A stretch of 14,549 nt of DNA from Halovenus sp. (GCA_003551945.1 PUNZ01000007.1:1-14549), one strand, 5' to 3'. Counted from the first letter of the stretch, positions 7,332-13,550 are shown. Numbers and translations: made by a program. The notes: a model not told the origin generated them from the letters alone.

Positions 7332-8405
7332 TTAATCTGAGGAAGCAACCTGACTGTCGACGCTCATGCCTTCCCAGTCGTGGTCCGTGTGATAGCCCTC
7401 ACGTTCTTTGGCGCTTTCGGCGACTCGGATAAACTCGGCTTTTTGTCGTGCCGTGGCAATGGTGTGGCCGCCACAGTAAGAGAGCCCCGACTGAATGCCG
7501 GCACAGAACTCCTTAACGACAGTCTCGACTGCACCTTTGTAGGGTGTGAGGGCCTCGACACCCTCATCAGCCCGAACATCGGCCTCTTTATCATCTCGGT
7601 TGTTTGCAGCGGCTGTCGTCGCCATTCCGCGAGACTGTTTGTACTGTTCCCCATCAACTTCGACAATCCGACTCGGTGCTTCATCTGTTCCGGCAAACAG
7701 ACTGCCCATCATGACGGTATCTGCGCCTGCCATCAGCGCTTTGACTGCATCACCAGAGGTTCGGATACCACCATCTGCACAGAGGGTTACGCCCATAGAG
7801 TCTGCAATCGGAGCGCAATCATCAACCGCAGTCAACTGTGGAACACCCGCACCAGCAACTTTTCGCGTAGTACAGTGTGAGCCCGGGCCAATACCAACCT
7901 TTACACAATCGGCCCCAGCTGCAGCCAAGTCTTCAACGCCTGCAGGCGTGGCGATGTTCCCGGCAACAAGGGCAGTATCCGGGAACTCACTTGCCAACGT
8001 TCGGACAGCAGCAAGCGTTCGTTCAAGATGGCCATGAGCCACGTCGAGTACAAGTGCGTCGACGCCCTGTTCAACCAGGAGCTCGCTCCGTTCAAGATAA
8101 TCCTCGTTGATTCCGATCGCAGCGCCAACCTGTTCACCTGCAGCGGTGACCTCGCCGACCTGGTCGGCCTGCTGCTCTGGCGTGAGAAACCGATGAACGA
8201 CGCCAAAGCCTCCAAGCCGAGAGAGTTCCGTCGCCAGTTCGGCTTCCGTGACCGTATCCATCGCCGCCGAGACGAGTGGGTTGTCTAGTTCGATATCCGG
8301 CGTCAACTGTGTTTCGAGCGAAACGTCGCTTCGACTGTCCACCGGTGACCGCTGTGGGACGAGGAGAACGTCCCCGTAACTCAAGCCAGTCCGTATGTTG
8401 TTCAT
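7332..8405 (-). CDS. IMP dehydrogenase/GMP reductase family enzyme without CBS domains
   Basis: A 357-residue TIM-barrel enzyme of the IMPDH/GMPR family acting in purine nucleotide interconversion. Visible are the N-terminal SYGDVLLVPQRS and PLVSAAMDTVTE segments, the nucleotide loop GIGPGSHCTTR with catalytic C178, ADGGIRTSGDAVKAL, and the flap region ending in TPYKG then SGLSYCGG. The tandem CBS domains of full-length IMPDH (about 490 residues) are absent: GGFGVVHRFLTPEQQADQV runs directly into the barrel. The flap lacks the Arg-Tyr dyad expected in IMPDH (usually RYFQ), while the CTTRKVAGAGVPQ loop looks more IMPDH-like than GMPR-like. GMP reductase or a GuaB-related enzyme is therefore plausible, and the exact reaction is open. 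A good TATA box lies about 32 nt upstream of the ATG. The NOG1 gene is 73 bp upstream on the same strand. Confidence 0.88.
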   Translation of the reverse strand: MNNIRTGLSYGDVLLVPQRSPVDSRSDVSLETQLTPDIELDNPLVSAAMDTVTEAELATELSRLGGFGVVHRFLTPEQQADQVGEVTAAGEQVGAAIGINEDYLERSELLVEQGVDALVLDVAHGHLERTLAAVRTLASEFPDTALVAGNIATPAGVEDLAAAGADCVKVGIGPGSHCTTRKVAGAGVPQLTAVDDCAPIADSMGVTLCADGGIRTSGDAVKALMAGADTVMMGSLFAGTDEAPSRIVEVDGEQYKQSRGMATTAAANNRDDKEADVRADEGVEALTPYKGAVETVVKEFCAGIQSGLSYCGGHTIATARQKAEFIRVAESAKEREGYHTDHDWEGMSVDSQVASSD

Positions 8406-8432
8406 ACCCTTTCAAGCGCAGGCCTCTCGGGG

Positions 8433-8440
8433 GTATAAAT
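8433..8440 (-). promoter_or_regulatory. TATA box of the IMPDH/GMPR-family gene
   Basis: On the minus strand ATTTATAC is one of the best TATA boxes in the window. It is centred about 32 nt before the ATG at 8405, so the gene is probably transcribed from its own promoter with a leader of only a few nt. Confidence 0.6.
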
Positions 8441-8478
8441 CGTTCGACTTAGCGTACTGTCAGTTTTCTCCGGGTCTG

Positions 8479-9513
8479 CTATCTCTCTCGGTCAACCGGC
8501 AGTTCCGGTTCGTAGCCAACAGCATCGAGCGCACGGTCAAGAACGGCGTTGACGTTCTCATTTTCCGTGACGCTCATCAGATTAGTTTCCGGGTCAAAGC
8601 TAAGGTCAGTGTCCGCAACTCGCTCTGTTTCCTCCGCTACTATCTGCTCTCGTTCGTCCGGGTCAAGCCGGTCAATTTTGTTGTAGATGGAAATCACAGG
8701 GACATCAAACCGAGATTCGATATCATCTCGGAGGGCTCGTTGCATGTCAAGCGGATATCCACAGTCAATGCTTGGGTCGAGAATAACCAACACGGCATCG
8801 GCAGCGTGTTCAAGCGCATTGATAGCCTGTGATTCGACCTCGTTTCGTTCTTCCGGCGGGCGGTCAAGCAATCCGGGCGTATCCACCAACTGGTGATTCA
8901 TATGCTTATACTCGACATGGCCAACGTGTACCTGCGTTGTCGTGAACGGATACGACGCTTCCCGGTTGCTTGCGCGCGTGACCGCGTTAACAAACGAGGA
9001 TTTGCCGACGTTCGGATACCCTGCAACGACAAGGGTCGGCTGGTCGGGTCGGATATCGGGGAGTACACGGAGCGCTTCGCGGGCATCCATCAACGCTTCG
9101 AGGTCGTCCGCAATTTCTTCAACAACGTCAGCAAGTCGGGCGTAGGCCTGCTTCCGAAGCTTTGTCGCTGTTTCGAGGTCGCTTTTGTACAGTCGGGCTT
9201 CGTACTCTTTTCGTAGGTCAGTGGCTTTTGTGCTCGCCCAGTTCACTTCGTTGAGATTCCCCCGAAGTTCATCAACGCCGACAACGGCATCGGCAAGATT
9301 ACGGTAAAATGGGTGTAGGTGGTCGAAATCGGGCCACGCTGTGACGACGTTTTCGAGATTATCCGAAATAATGTTAGCCGCCGTCTGCAGCATCGAATGC
9401 TGGGCGTCGATACCAGATTGTGCCCGGCCAGCGCGGGCCCCCCGTGAGAACGCCTTGTCGATGAGTTCATCGGCAAGTGGCGTCGTGGGTAACTGCTCGA
9501 ATGGATGACTCAT
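8479..9513 (-). CDS. NOG1-family GTPase
   Basis: A 344-residue P-loop GTPase of the OBG/NOG1 class, linked in the family to assembly of the large ribosomal subunit. The N-terminal third is helical (residues 1-150) with the NOG1-like pattern LPTTPLADELIDKAFSRGAR and HPFYRNLADAVVGVDELR. The GTPase domain follows: G1 GYPNVGKSS (165-173), switch region SYPFTTTQVHVGHVEY, G3 DTPG (211-214) then LLDRPPEERNEVE, and G4 NKID (278-281). The C-terminal part beyond G5 is short, as in archaeal NOG1 proteins, and lacks the eukaryotic extension. A TATA-like box about 27 nt upstream supports the ATG at 9513 and places an independent promoter in the 42-bp gap after the upstream regulator gene. Confidence 0.93.
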   Translation of the reverse strand: MSHPFEQLPTTPLADELIDKAFSRGARAGRAQSGIDAQHSMLQTAANIISDNLENVVTAWPDFDHLHPFYRNLADAVVGVDELRGNLNEVNWASTKATDLRKEYEARLYKSDLETATKLRKQAYARLADVVEEIADDLEALMDAREALRVLPDIRPDQPTLVVAGYPNVGKSSFVNAVTRASNREASYPFTTTQVHVGHVEYKHMNHQLVDTPGLLDRPPEERNEVESQAINALEHAADAVLVILDPSIDCGYPLDMQRALRDDIESRFDVPVISIYNKIDRLDPDEREQIVAEETERVADTDLSFDPETNLMSVTENENVNAVLDRALDAVGYEPELPVDRER

Positions 9514-9535
9514 TAGCAGGGGTATGCTATCGATA

Positions 9536-9543
9536 CCTAAAAG
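9536..9543 (-). promoter_or_regulatory. TATA-like box of the NOG1 gene
   Basis: On the minus strand CTTTTAGG is centred about 27 nt before the NOG1 start codon, within the 42-bp gap to the upstream gene. Confidence 0.45.
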
Positions 9544-9555
9544 AACGCTGTCTCA

Positions 9556-9906
9556 TCATTCGTTCCCGAGGTCGTCCCAGAGTTGGCTAAACCGGTCTGG
9601 AAGGTTCTCTTCGCGGTAGATTCTCACCTTGTACTCATCGTCTTCGAGCGAGATAACCGTACTCTCAAAATTGGACGCGAATACTTTGTAATGATTGCCG
9701 TCGTCGGCTACGAGCGTCTGGTCAGTGACGAGGTCGTACTGTTGGAGCAGTTCTAACCGGCGGTAGACCGTTGGTAATGAAAGGTCACACGCATCGGCGA
9801 GTTCCTTCGCTGACCTTGGCTCACCGCTCAGCGCAGCGAGGACTTCGCGTGCGTGTTTGTCCCCTATCGTATCGAGAATCTCCTCGATGGCTCGGTCGTC
9901 GTCCAC
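9556..9906 (-). CDS. Winged-helix transcriptional regulator (ArsR/HTH type)
   Basis: A 116-residue protein with an N-terminal winged helix-turn-helix: DTIGDKHAREVLAALSGEPRSAKELADACDLSLPTVYRRLELLQQYDLV. The recognition helix is around LSLPTVYRRLELL (about residues 42-54), followed by a wing with DDGNHYKVF. The C-terminal part (STVISLEDDEYKVRIYR) may serve in dimerisation or sensing; no metal-binding Cys cluster is present. The start is GTG at 9906, supported by a TATA-like box about 27 nt upstream. Small HTH proteins of this shape are common in haloarchaea and their ligands are mostly unknown. It is divergent from the acidic hypothetical gene at 10018, with 111 bp between them containing the 8-bp palindrome CGTGCACG at 9942-9949, and it precedes the NOG1 gene. 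Confidence 0.87.
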   Translation of the reverse strand: MDDDRAIEEILDTIGDKHAREVLAALSGEPRSAKELADACDLSLPTVYRRLELLQQYDLVTDQTLVADDGNHYKVFASNFESTVISLEDDEYKVRIYREENLPDRFSQLWDDLGNE

Positions 9907-9928
9907 GCCGGCATATTTTCAAGCCGAC

Positions 9929-9936
9929 GGTAAAGC
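9929..9936 (-). promoter_or_regulatory. TATA-like box of the HTH regulator
   Basis: On the minus strand GCTTTACC is centred about 27 nt before the GTG at 9906, which supports this non-ATG start. Confidence 0.4.
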
Positions 9937-9984
9937 ATTTTCGTGCACGGCTCCTTCCCGAAGCAGTCCGCAGAGCGTACGATG

Positions 9985-9990
9985 TTTATT
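9985..9990 (+). promoter_or_regulatory. TATA-like box of the 155-residue hypothetical gene
   Basis: TTTATT is centred about 30 nt before the ATG at 10018, consistent with a very short or absent leader. Confidence 0.45.
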
Positions 9991-10017
9991 TGCCCGGAGA
10001 GTAACACAACCAAGTAA

Positions 10018-10485
10018 ATGTATAACTTTGATGAACTGGACTCCTACGGTGAGCCAAACGACATCGCCCCAAATCAACCTGCGCCACGCGAACCGGAAGG
10101 ACCGCCGGATACAACAACACCTGCTCATCACGTCTGGTTGTTCGATGCCGACCAATCGGAGACCGTACAGGATGCATACGTTGTCGCACGGAATCCACTC
10201 CCGCTCGATTTCAGGATGTGGGTCTTCGTGGGTGCTGACGATGAAGCACGGTTTACGATGCGGGCATCCCACAAATATGGGCCCGACGAGTTCGTCCCCG
10301 GCGGTCGTGACGATTGTTGTGAAGTGTTATTTGCTGGGCAGTCGCTCCGCCAAACCCACTGTCCGGAGGAGGTGGAATCGCTCGTGGAAGACCTAACAGG
10401 TGGTACAGTCGTCTACCCGGACGAGGCGATCGCTGCTGCTGACGAAGAAGAGGACGATGGGCCAGATAGCCCGATAAATTACTGA
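10018..10485 (+). CDS. Acidic haloarchaeal hypothetical protein
   Basis: I do not recognise a named family for this 155-residue protein. It has a Pro-rich N-terminal stretch (residues about 18-36, ending TTTPAHHVWLFDAD), a folded-looking core with short beta-type segments (VWLFDA, AYVVARN, FRMWVFVGAD, VLFAGQSL), and a strongly acidic C-terminal tail (ADEEEDDGPDSP). Four Cys are present, including a CC pair in RDDCCEVLF and a later HCPEE, but they do not form a clear zinc site. It looks cytoplasmic: no signal peptide or membrane segment is visible. A TATA-like box supports the ATG. It is divergent from the HTH regulator and convergent with the zinc-ribbon gene (22 bp apart). Its length, promoter and acidic composition make it a real gene; its function is unknown. 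Confidence 0.78.
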   Translation: MYNFDELDSYGEPNDIAPNQPAPREPEGPPDTTTPAHHVWLFDADQSETVQDAYVVARNPLPLDFRMWVFVGADDEARFTMRASHKYGPDEFVPGGRDDCCEVLFAGQSLRQTHCPEEVESLVEDLTGGTVVYPDEAIAAADEEEDDGPDSPINY

Positions 10486-10507
10486 CAACGCAAGGAACTC
10501 CGTGTTG

Positions 10508-10687
10508 TTACCGAAACGGGTCCCAACCACACACCGAACACGTGGATGCGGCACTATCGTGGAGGGCACCGCAATCCGGACACTGCTTTTTGTTATAATT
10601 GTTCTCCCACTCTACAACCTCCGGTTCGTGGCCACGTTGTGTGAGAAACTCATCAAACAGGTCGTCATCCGTCCGTGCGGACACCAT
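10508..10687 (-). CDS. Small zinc-ribbon protein (HVO_0416-like)
   Basis: A 59-residue protein with two CxxC knuckles: CPDC at 36-39 and CSVC at 50-53. The spacing is that of a compact zinc ribbon, followed by GWDP. The N-terminal half is acidic (TDDDLFDEFLTQRGHEPEVVEWE). I recall a haloarchaeal family called HVO_0416 zinc finger protein with this pattern; the match is from memory. A longer GTG start at 10708 is possible, but the ATG at 10687 has a TATA-like box 28 nt upstream, the spacing used throughout this window, so the shorter form is preferred. Small proteins of this type in haloarchaea may bind nucleic acid or protein partners; the target is unknown. The gene is divergent from nikR. 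Confidence 0.8.
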   Translation of the reverse strand: MVSARTDDDLFDEFLTQRGHEPEVVEWENNYNKKQCPDCGALHDSAASTCSVCGWDPFR

Positions 10688-10700
10688 ACATGCTATGGTA

Positions 10701-10713
10701 TGACACACCAGTA
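10701..10713. promoter_or_regulatory. Direct repeat copy 1 in the zinc-ribbon/nikR spacer
   Basis: TGACACACCAGTA recurs at 10749-10761 with one mismatch, the starts being 48 bp apart. This copy overlaps the likely core promoter of the zinc-ribbon gene, where a repressor would act. It is a candidate operator half. Confidence 0.35.
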
Positions 10714-10719
10714 TTTAGT
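10711..10719 (-). promoter_or_regulatory. TATA-like box of the zinc-ribbon gene
   Basis: On the minus strand ACTAAATAC is centred about 28 nt before the ATG at 10687. It argues for that start over the upstream GTG. Confidence 0.45.
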
Positions 10720-10748
10720 TCTATTGGTACAAATATTCCCAGATACGG

Positions 10749-10761
10749 TGATACACCAGTA
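10749..10761. promoter_or_regulatory. Direct repeat copy 2 in the zinc-ribbon/nikR spacer
   Basis: TGATACACCAGTA matches copy 1 at 12 of 13 positions and ends 45 bp before the nikR start codon. It contains the short dyad GGTG-ATA-CACC (10747-10757). A looser inverted match (TACTGTTCT, 7 of 9 to the reverse complement of ACACCAGTA) lies at 10782-10790. Confidence 0.35.
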
Positions 10762-10806
10762 ACTTGATAACAACATTCTAGTACTGTTCTGCCCCTATAT
10801 TATTAT

Positions 10807-11226
10807 ATGACAGTTGTCAGTGTCTCGATGCCGGATGAGCTTTTGAGTCGACTTGATGCGTTTGCAGATGAACACGGTTACACTGGTCGAAGCGAAGTTG
10901 TCCGCGAGGCATCGCGAAATCTTCTCAACGAGTTTGAAGATAAACAGTTGGAGGGAAGAGACCTCATGGGCGTCGTAACAGTGTTATTTGATTACGAGTC
11001 CACGGATGTCGAACACAAGATGATGCACCTCCGACACGAATACGAAAATATGGTCACTTCGCACGTGCACAACCATGTTGGTGACCACTACTGTATGGAG
11101 CTATTTATCCTCGAAGGCTCGCTTGATGACATCTCGACGTTTGTTGGAAAGATGCGAGCAACCGAAGATACCCTCTCGATTGATTACTCAGTGATGCCGG
11201 TCGACAGCATTGAACGGTTAGTCTAA
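10807..11226 (+). CDS. nikR: NikR-family nickel-responsive regulator
   Basis: A 139-residue protein with an N-terminal ribbon-helix-helix DNA-binding domain (residues 3-40: VVSVSMPDELLSRLDAF, then GRSEVVREASRNLL) and a C-terminal ACT-like metal-sensing domain. The four high-affinity nickel ligands of E. coli NikR (H76, H87, H89, C95) have counterparts at H77, H88, H90 and C96 with identical spacing (HNHVGDHYC). Nickel binding is therefore likely. In the family the metal-bound tetramer represses nickel uptake genes; none is visible in this window. The ATG at 10807 keeps the first strand of the RHH fold, which a start at the internal Met8 would lose. It is divergent from the zinc-ribbon gene, with a 13-bp direct repeat in the shared spacer, and convergent with the PfkB kinase gene. 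Confidence 0.92.
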   Translation: MTVVSVSMPDELLSRLDAFADEHGYTGRSEVVREASRNLLNEFEDKQLEGRDLMGVVTVLFDYESTDVEHKMMHLRHEYENMVTSHVHNHVGDHYCMELFILEGSLDDISTFVGKMRATEDTLSIDYSVMPVDSIERLV

Positions 11227-11253
11227 ATCCGTTTGATTGGGTCTGGAGACGGT

Positions 11254-12123
11254 TCACGGTGAGGCATCAACATACGCTGTTATCTCCTCCCACGACAGCG
11301 TTGTTCGTGCGCCGACCGACTGGACTGCAATTGCTCCACAAGCGTTACCAACAGCAAGCGCTTCACCCGCGGGCAATCCAGCATCTCTCGCAGCTAGAAA
11401 GCCACCAGCAAACGCATCGCCCGCACCCGTCGTATCGATGACATCGACGGCAAAGCCCGGATGCGTAATCGTTTCACCATCCCGATACACAGCAGCACCG
11501 TCACCACCACGCTTTTCCACGATATACTGGCCGGACGTCAACACCCCTTGTTCGCGCGCGACGGCCATCTCCCGTTCGTTGAGAAAAACCGTGTCAACTG
11601 CCGAAATGCTCGGTCCGTACGCTCGTGAGTCGACCCGTCTCCCCGGGTCGAAACTGACCGAGATATCCTGCTCGTGAGCGCGTTCAATCAACCGTTCTGC
11701 GGTTTCTGGGTCCTGGCCAGTGAGGTGGAGATGCGATGACTCGGCAACTGCCTCAGCGGGAATATCCGTTGCGTCAAACGCTTCGTTAACACCCTCATTC
11801 GAAAGCACCATTACCTGTCCCTCCCCGTCAACGACGAGATATTTGACGGTCGTTTCACCCGCTACCTGAATGAGGTAGGTACAATCGACACCCGCCTGTT
11901 CGAGTTCACGCCTGACAAGCTCACCTGTGTCGTTGATGCCAACTGAACCCAACAAGAGGGGATGGCACCCCAATCCAGCAAGGACGGCTGCAGTGTTCGA
12001 TGCGCTTCCACCGCCAGCTTGAAACCGTCGCTCGACTGCGGCCTCCCCATCCGGTGGTGGCAGGCTATCAACCTGCAGCGTCACATCCCAGTTGACGTGT
12101 CCGGCACAGACAATCTGACTCAT
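11254..12123 (-). CDS. PfkB-family kinase, probable ribose-1-phosphate kinase
   Basis: A 289-residue ribokinase/PfkB kinase. The N-terminal GHVNWDVTLQV segment and the GGGSASN sugar-binding motif (37-43) are present, and the family signature DTTGAGDAF lies at 230-238 with catalytic base D236. It overlaps the upstream R15P isomerase gene by 4 bp (ATGA, 12120-12123), so both are made from one mRNA. In haloarchaea a PfkB-family enzyme phosphorylates ribose 1-phosphate with ATP to give ribose 1,5-bisphosphate, the substrate of the isomerase; the tight coupling makes that the best assignment. From sequence alone other sugar or nucleoside kinases remain possible. It ends 27 bp from the convergent nikR gene. 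Confidence 0.87.
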   Translation of the reverse strand: MSQIVCAGHVNWDVTLQVDSLPPPDGEAAVERRFQAGGGSASNTAAVLAGLGCHPLLLGSVGINDTGELVRRELEQAGVDCTYLIQVAGETTVKYLVVDGEGQVMVLSNEGVNEAFDATDIPAEAVAESSHLHLTGQDPETAERLIERAHEQDISVSFDPGRRVDSRAYGPSISAVDTVFLNEREMAVAREQGVLTSGQYIVEKRGGDGAAVYRDGETITHPGFAVDVIDTTGAGDAFAGGFLAARDAGLPAGEALAVGNACGAIAVQSVGARTTLSWEEITAYVDASP

Positions 12124-13076
12124 TCTCCTTCCCAGGGCGTTGCAGTCTGTTCGCCAAACAGTTCACGCATGAGCGTGACGATGCTTTCCGGCGGGAACTG
12201 ACCGCGTTCAGTCACAATTGCATCAACGTACCGTGGCGGCGTGACATCGAACGCTGGGTTTCTGACTGCGATATCTCCAATCTCGGCTCGCTCATCCTCG
12301 CTGATAACCTCACTTTCGTCGCGGTACTCGATTTCGACTGTATGACCGGAGAGCGTCGCTGGGTCAAGTTTCACGGTTTGGGCGGCGACGACAATTGGTG
12401 TGTCCCGTTCGCGTGCGGTAACGGCGAGCGACCGTGTCCCAATTTTGTTGATGACGGCGCCATCCGCAGCAATCGAATCTGCGCCGACCAGAACGTGGTC
12501 TGTTTCATCAAGATAGCGACCTGCTGCCCCATCAACGATAAGCGTGACCGGAATACCCAGTTCTCGCAGTTCCGCTGCCGTGATATGGCCCTGTTTTCGA
12601 GGGCGCGTCTCCTTAACGATGGCAGAGAGTTCAATACCACGCGCATGTGCGGCCTTGATACATGAGAGCGCGTCGGTCGAATGGCAGTGTGTCATCACCG
12701 TATCGCCATCGCGGAGCCTGTTTGCACCAACTGCACCAAGGTCTTCTTGAGCCGTTTCAAGTTGGGTCGAAAATTCCGTTGCGGCAGTAATGGTTGACCG
12801 TCGAAGAGCGTCAACGGTGTCACCCTCGATTCGACCGACGATATATCGGAGACAATTTGGCAGGCTGACTGCAGTTGGGCGTGTTTCGTGAAGCCGTTTT
12901 GCCGCTGCGTGCATCTCCTGTCGAAAGTCATCGGTCGTTGTTGCCGTTGACTGCGTGGCCTGTGTGTGCAGTGCATCTGCTGCCGCGCCAGCTATCGTGG
13001 CCGCCCCTCGAATCTCCATTGAGGCGATTGCCTCCGCAGTCGCCTCAACGTCAGGGTGTATCTCGGCTGTAGTCAT
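12120..13076 (-). CDS. Ribose-1,5-bisphosphate isomerase (eIF2B-like family)
   Basis: A 318-residue protein of the eIF2B-alpha/MTNA/R15P isomerase superfamily. It converts ribose 1,5-bisphosphate to ribulose 1,5-bisphosphate. Visible are EIRGAATIAGAAADAL (21-36), the THCHST motif with C131, KETRPRKQG (155-163), and VGADSIAADGAVINKIGT with D200. C131 and D200 correspond to the catalytic Cys133 and Asp202 of the Thermococcus kodakarensis enzyme, with the same offset of two residues. The RPRKQG loop distinguishes it from translation initiation factor subunits. The gene is first in a two-gene operon with the PfkB kinase. A weak T-rich promoter element (minus strand GTCTTTTTGG) lies about 28 nt upstream of the ATG. 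An annotation as eIF2B subunit would be misleading. Confidence 0.9.
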   Translation of the reverse strand: MTTAEIHPDVEATAEAIASMEIRGAATIAGAAADALHTQATQSTATTTDDFRQEMHAAAKRLHETRPTAVSLPNCLRYIVGRIEGDTVDALRRSTITAATEFSTQLETAQEDLGAVGANRLRDGDTVMTHCHSTDALSCIKAAHARGIELSAIVKETRPRKQGHITAAELRELGIPVTLIVDGAAGRYLDETDHVLVGADSIAADGAVINKIGTRSLAVTARERDTPIVVAAQTVKLDPATLSGHTVEIEYRDESEVISEDERAEIGDIAVRNPAFDVTPPRYVDAIVTERGQFPPESIVTLMRELFGEQTATPWEGE

Positions 13077-13100
13077 ATCTCAACTTCGCCGCGGCCGTCC

Positions 13101-13107
13101 AAAAAGA
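13101..13107 (-). promoter_or_regulatory. Weak TATA-like element of the R15P isomerase operon
   Basis: On the minus strand TCTTTTT is centred about 28 nt before the ATG at 13076. The position is right; the sequence match is poor. Confidence 0.3.
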
Positions 13108-13191
13108 CCACGGCAGGCGAGAAAGGTTCACAGCGCGAACCCACTCAGTACGAAAGCGTATGCTAACTACGTTGATAATTGAAAACGGAAA

Positions 13192-13228
13192 GCGTGCGTC
13201 CACGCAGGAAAAATGCGTGGACGCATGC
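13192..13228. repeat. 15-bp hairpin
   Basis: The arms at 13192-13206 and 13214-13228 pair over 15 bp with one G-U pair, 12 of them (TGCGTCCACGCA and its complement) uninterrupted, and a 7-nt loop. It is the longest stem seen in the window and lies between genes. Confidence 0.85.
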
Positions 13229-13248
13229 CGCCCTGAATTGGTCCCCGC

Positions 13249-13278
13249 TGACGCTTCGGCCCTCCAGACGAAGCGTCA
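13249..13278. repeat. 10-bp perfect hairpin
   Basis: TGACGCTTCG at 13249-13258 and CGAAGCGTCA at 13269-13278 are exact reverse complements around a 10-nt loop. It lies 20 nt from the larger hairpin. Confidence 0.85.
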
Positions 13279-13309
13279 TGTGAACAAACCGGTCAGAACA
13301 ATATAAATG

Positions 13310-13403
13310 TAATGGCCTCGCGCTGCTCGCAGCAAATTGTTATTAGTATACTGTCACTTTACAAGCAAAATGGGTTCACTGTGGCAATTCGGGCCAAGCC
13401 TCT
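13310..13403. other. Spacer with little recognisable content
   Basis: Apart from a small dyad GCTGC-TC-GCAGC (13322-13333), which could weakly assist termination of the minus-strand 48-residue ORF, this AT-richer stretch shows no ORF, tRNA or repeat. Confidence 0.4.
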
Positions 13404-13550
13404 TCACATATGCTCTTCTTCCAGCACCCACCCAAGCGCGCGCTTATAGTACGTGAACATTTGCCTCACGCCTTCGTGTCTCATCTCCTCTGAATCGAGT
13501 TGCTCGGCCAGAAACTCGTACTGCTCTCTGATTTCTTCTTCATCGCGCAT
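13404..13550 (-). CDS. Small acidic hypothetical protein, 48 residues
   Basis: A short ORF from ATG (13550) to TGA encodes a helical, highly charged peptide: MRDEEEIREQYEFLAEQLDS followed by EEMRHEGVRQMFTYYKRALGWVLEEEHM. The first half reads as an amphipathic helix rich in Glu, the second as a helix with RHEGVRQMF and YYKRALGWVL. It has no signal peptide, membrane segment or Cys. I recall similar peptides as small hypothetical proteins of haloarchaea, but cannot confirm this. The coding sense is supported by strong acidic bias and a coherent helical pattern rather than by a clear promoter; only a weak TATA-like stretch lies about 27 nt upstream, with no Shine-Dalgarno sequence. It sits alone in the 600-bp spacer between the isomerase operon and the zinc-ribbon gene. 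Confidence 0.55.
   Translation of the reverse strand: MRDEEEIREQYEFLAEQLDSEEMRHEGVRQMFTYYKRALGWVLEEEHM

Larger units (their letters stand above)
13190..13279 (-). ncRNA. Candidate structured RNA with two stem-loops
   Basis: Two strong hairpins are separated by 20 nt. One has a 10-bp perfect stem TGACGCTTCG/CGAAGCGTCA (13249-13258/13269-13278). The other has a 15-bp stem with one wobble pair (13192-13206/13214-13228) and a GGAAAAA loop on the plus strand. Read on the minus strand, a TATA-like ATTTATATT (13300-13308) lies about 26 nt before the first hairpin and a T-rich run (TTTCCGTTTTC, 13181-13191) follows the second, which together would define a transcript of about 90-100 nt. The strand is inferred from that layout. 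A remnant of an IS200/IS605-type or MITE end, which also carry hairpins, is an equally serious alternative. No homology to a known RNA is claimed. Confidence 0.3.

Noticed and set aside
10502..10762. 86-codon plus-strand ORF over the zinc-ribbon gene
   Set aside because: The opposite strand encodes a CxxC/CxxC zinc ribbon with a promoter at the right distance. This frame is Cys/His/Ile-rich without structure.
10691..10806. E. coli-type NikR operator (GTATGA-N16-TCATAC)
   Set aside because: GTATGA occurs once (10698-10703) but no TCATAC follows at the needed distance.
13190..13403. Degraded TnpB or transposase gene
   Set aside because: Reading frames across the hairpin region show no TnpB-like zinc motif or catalytic segment. 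Only the hairpins suggest an element end.
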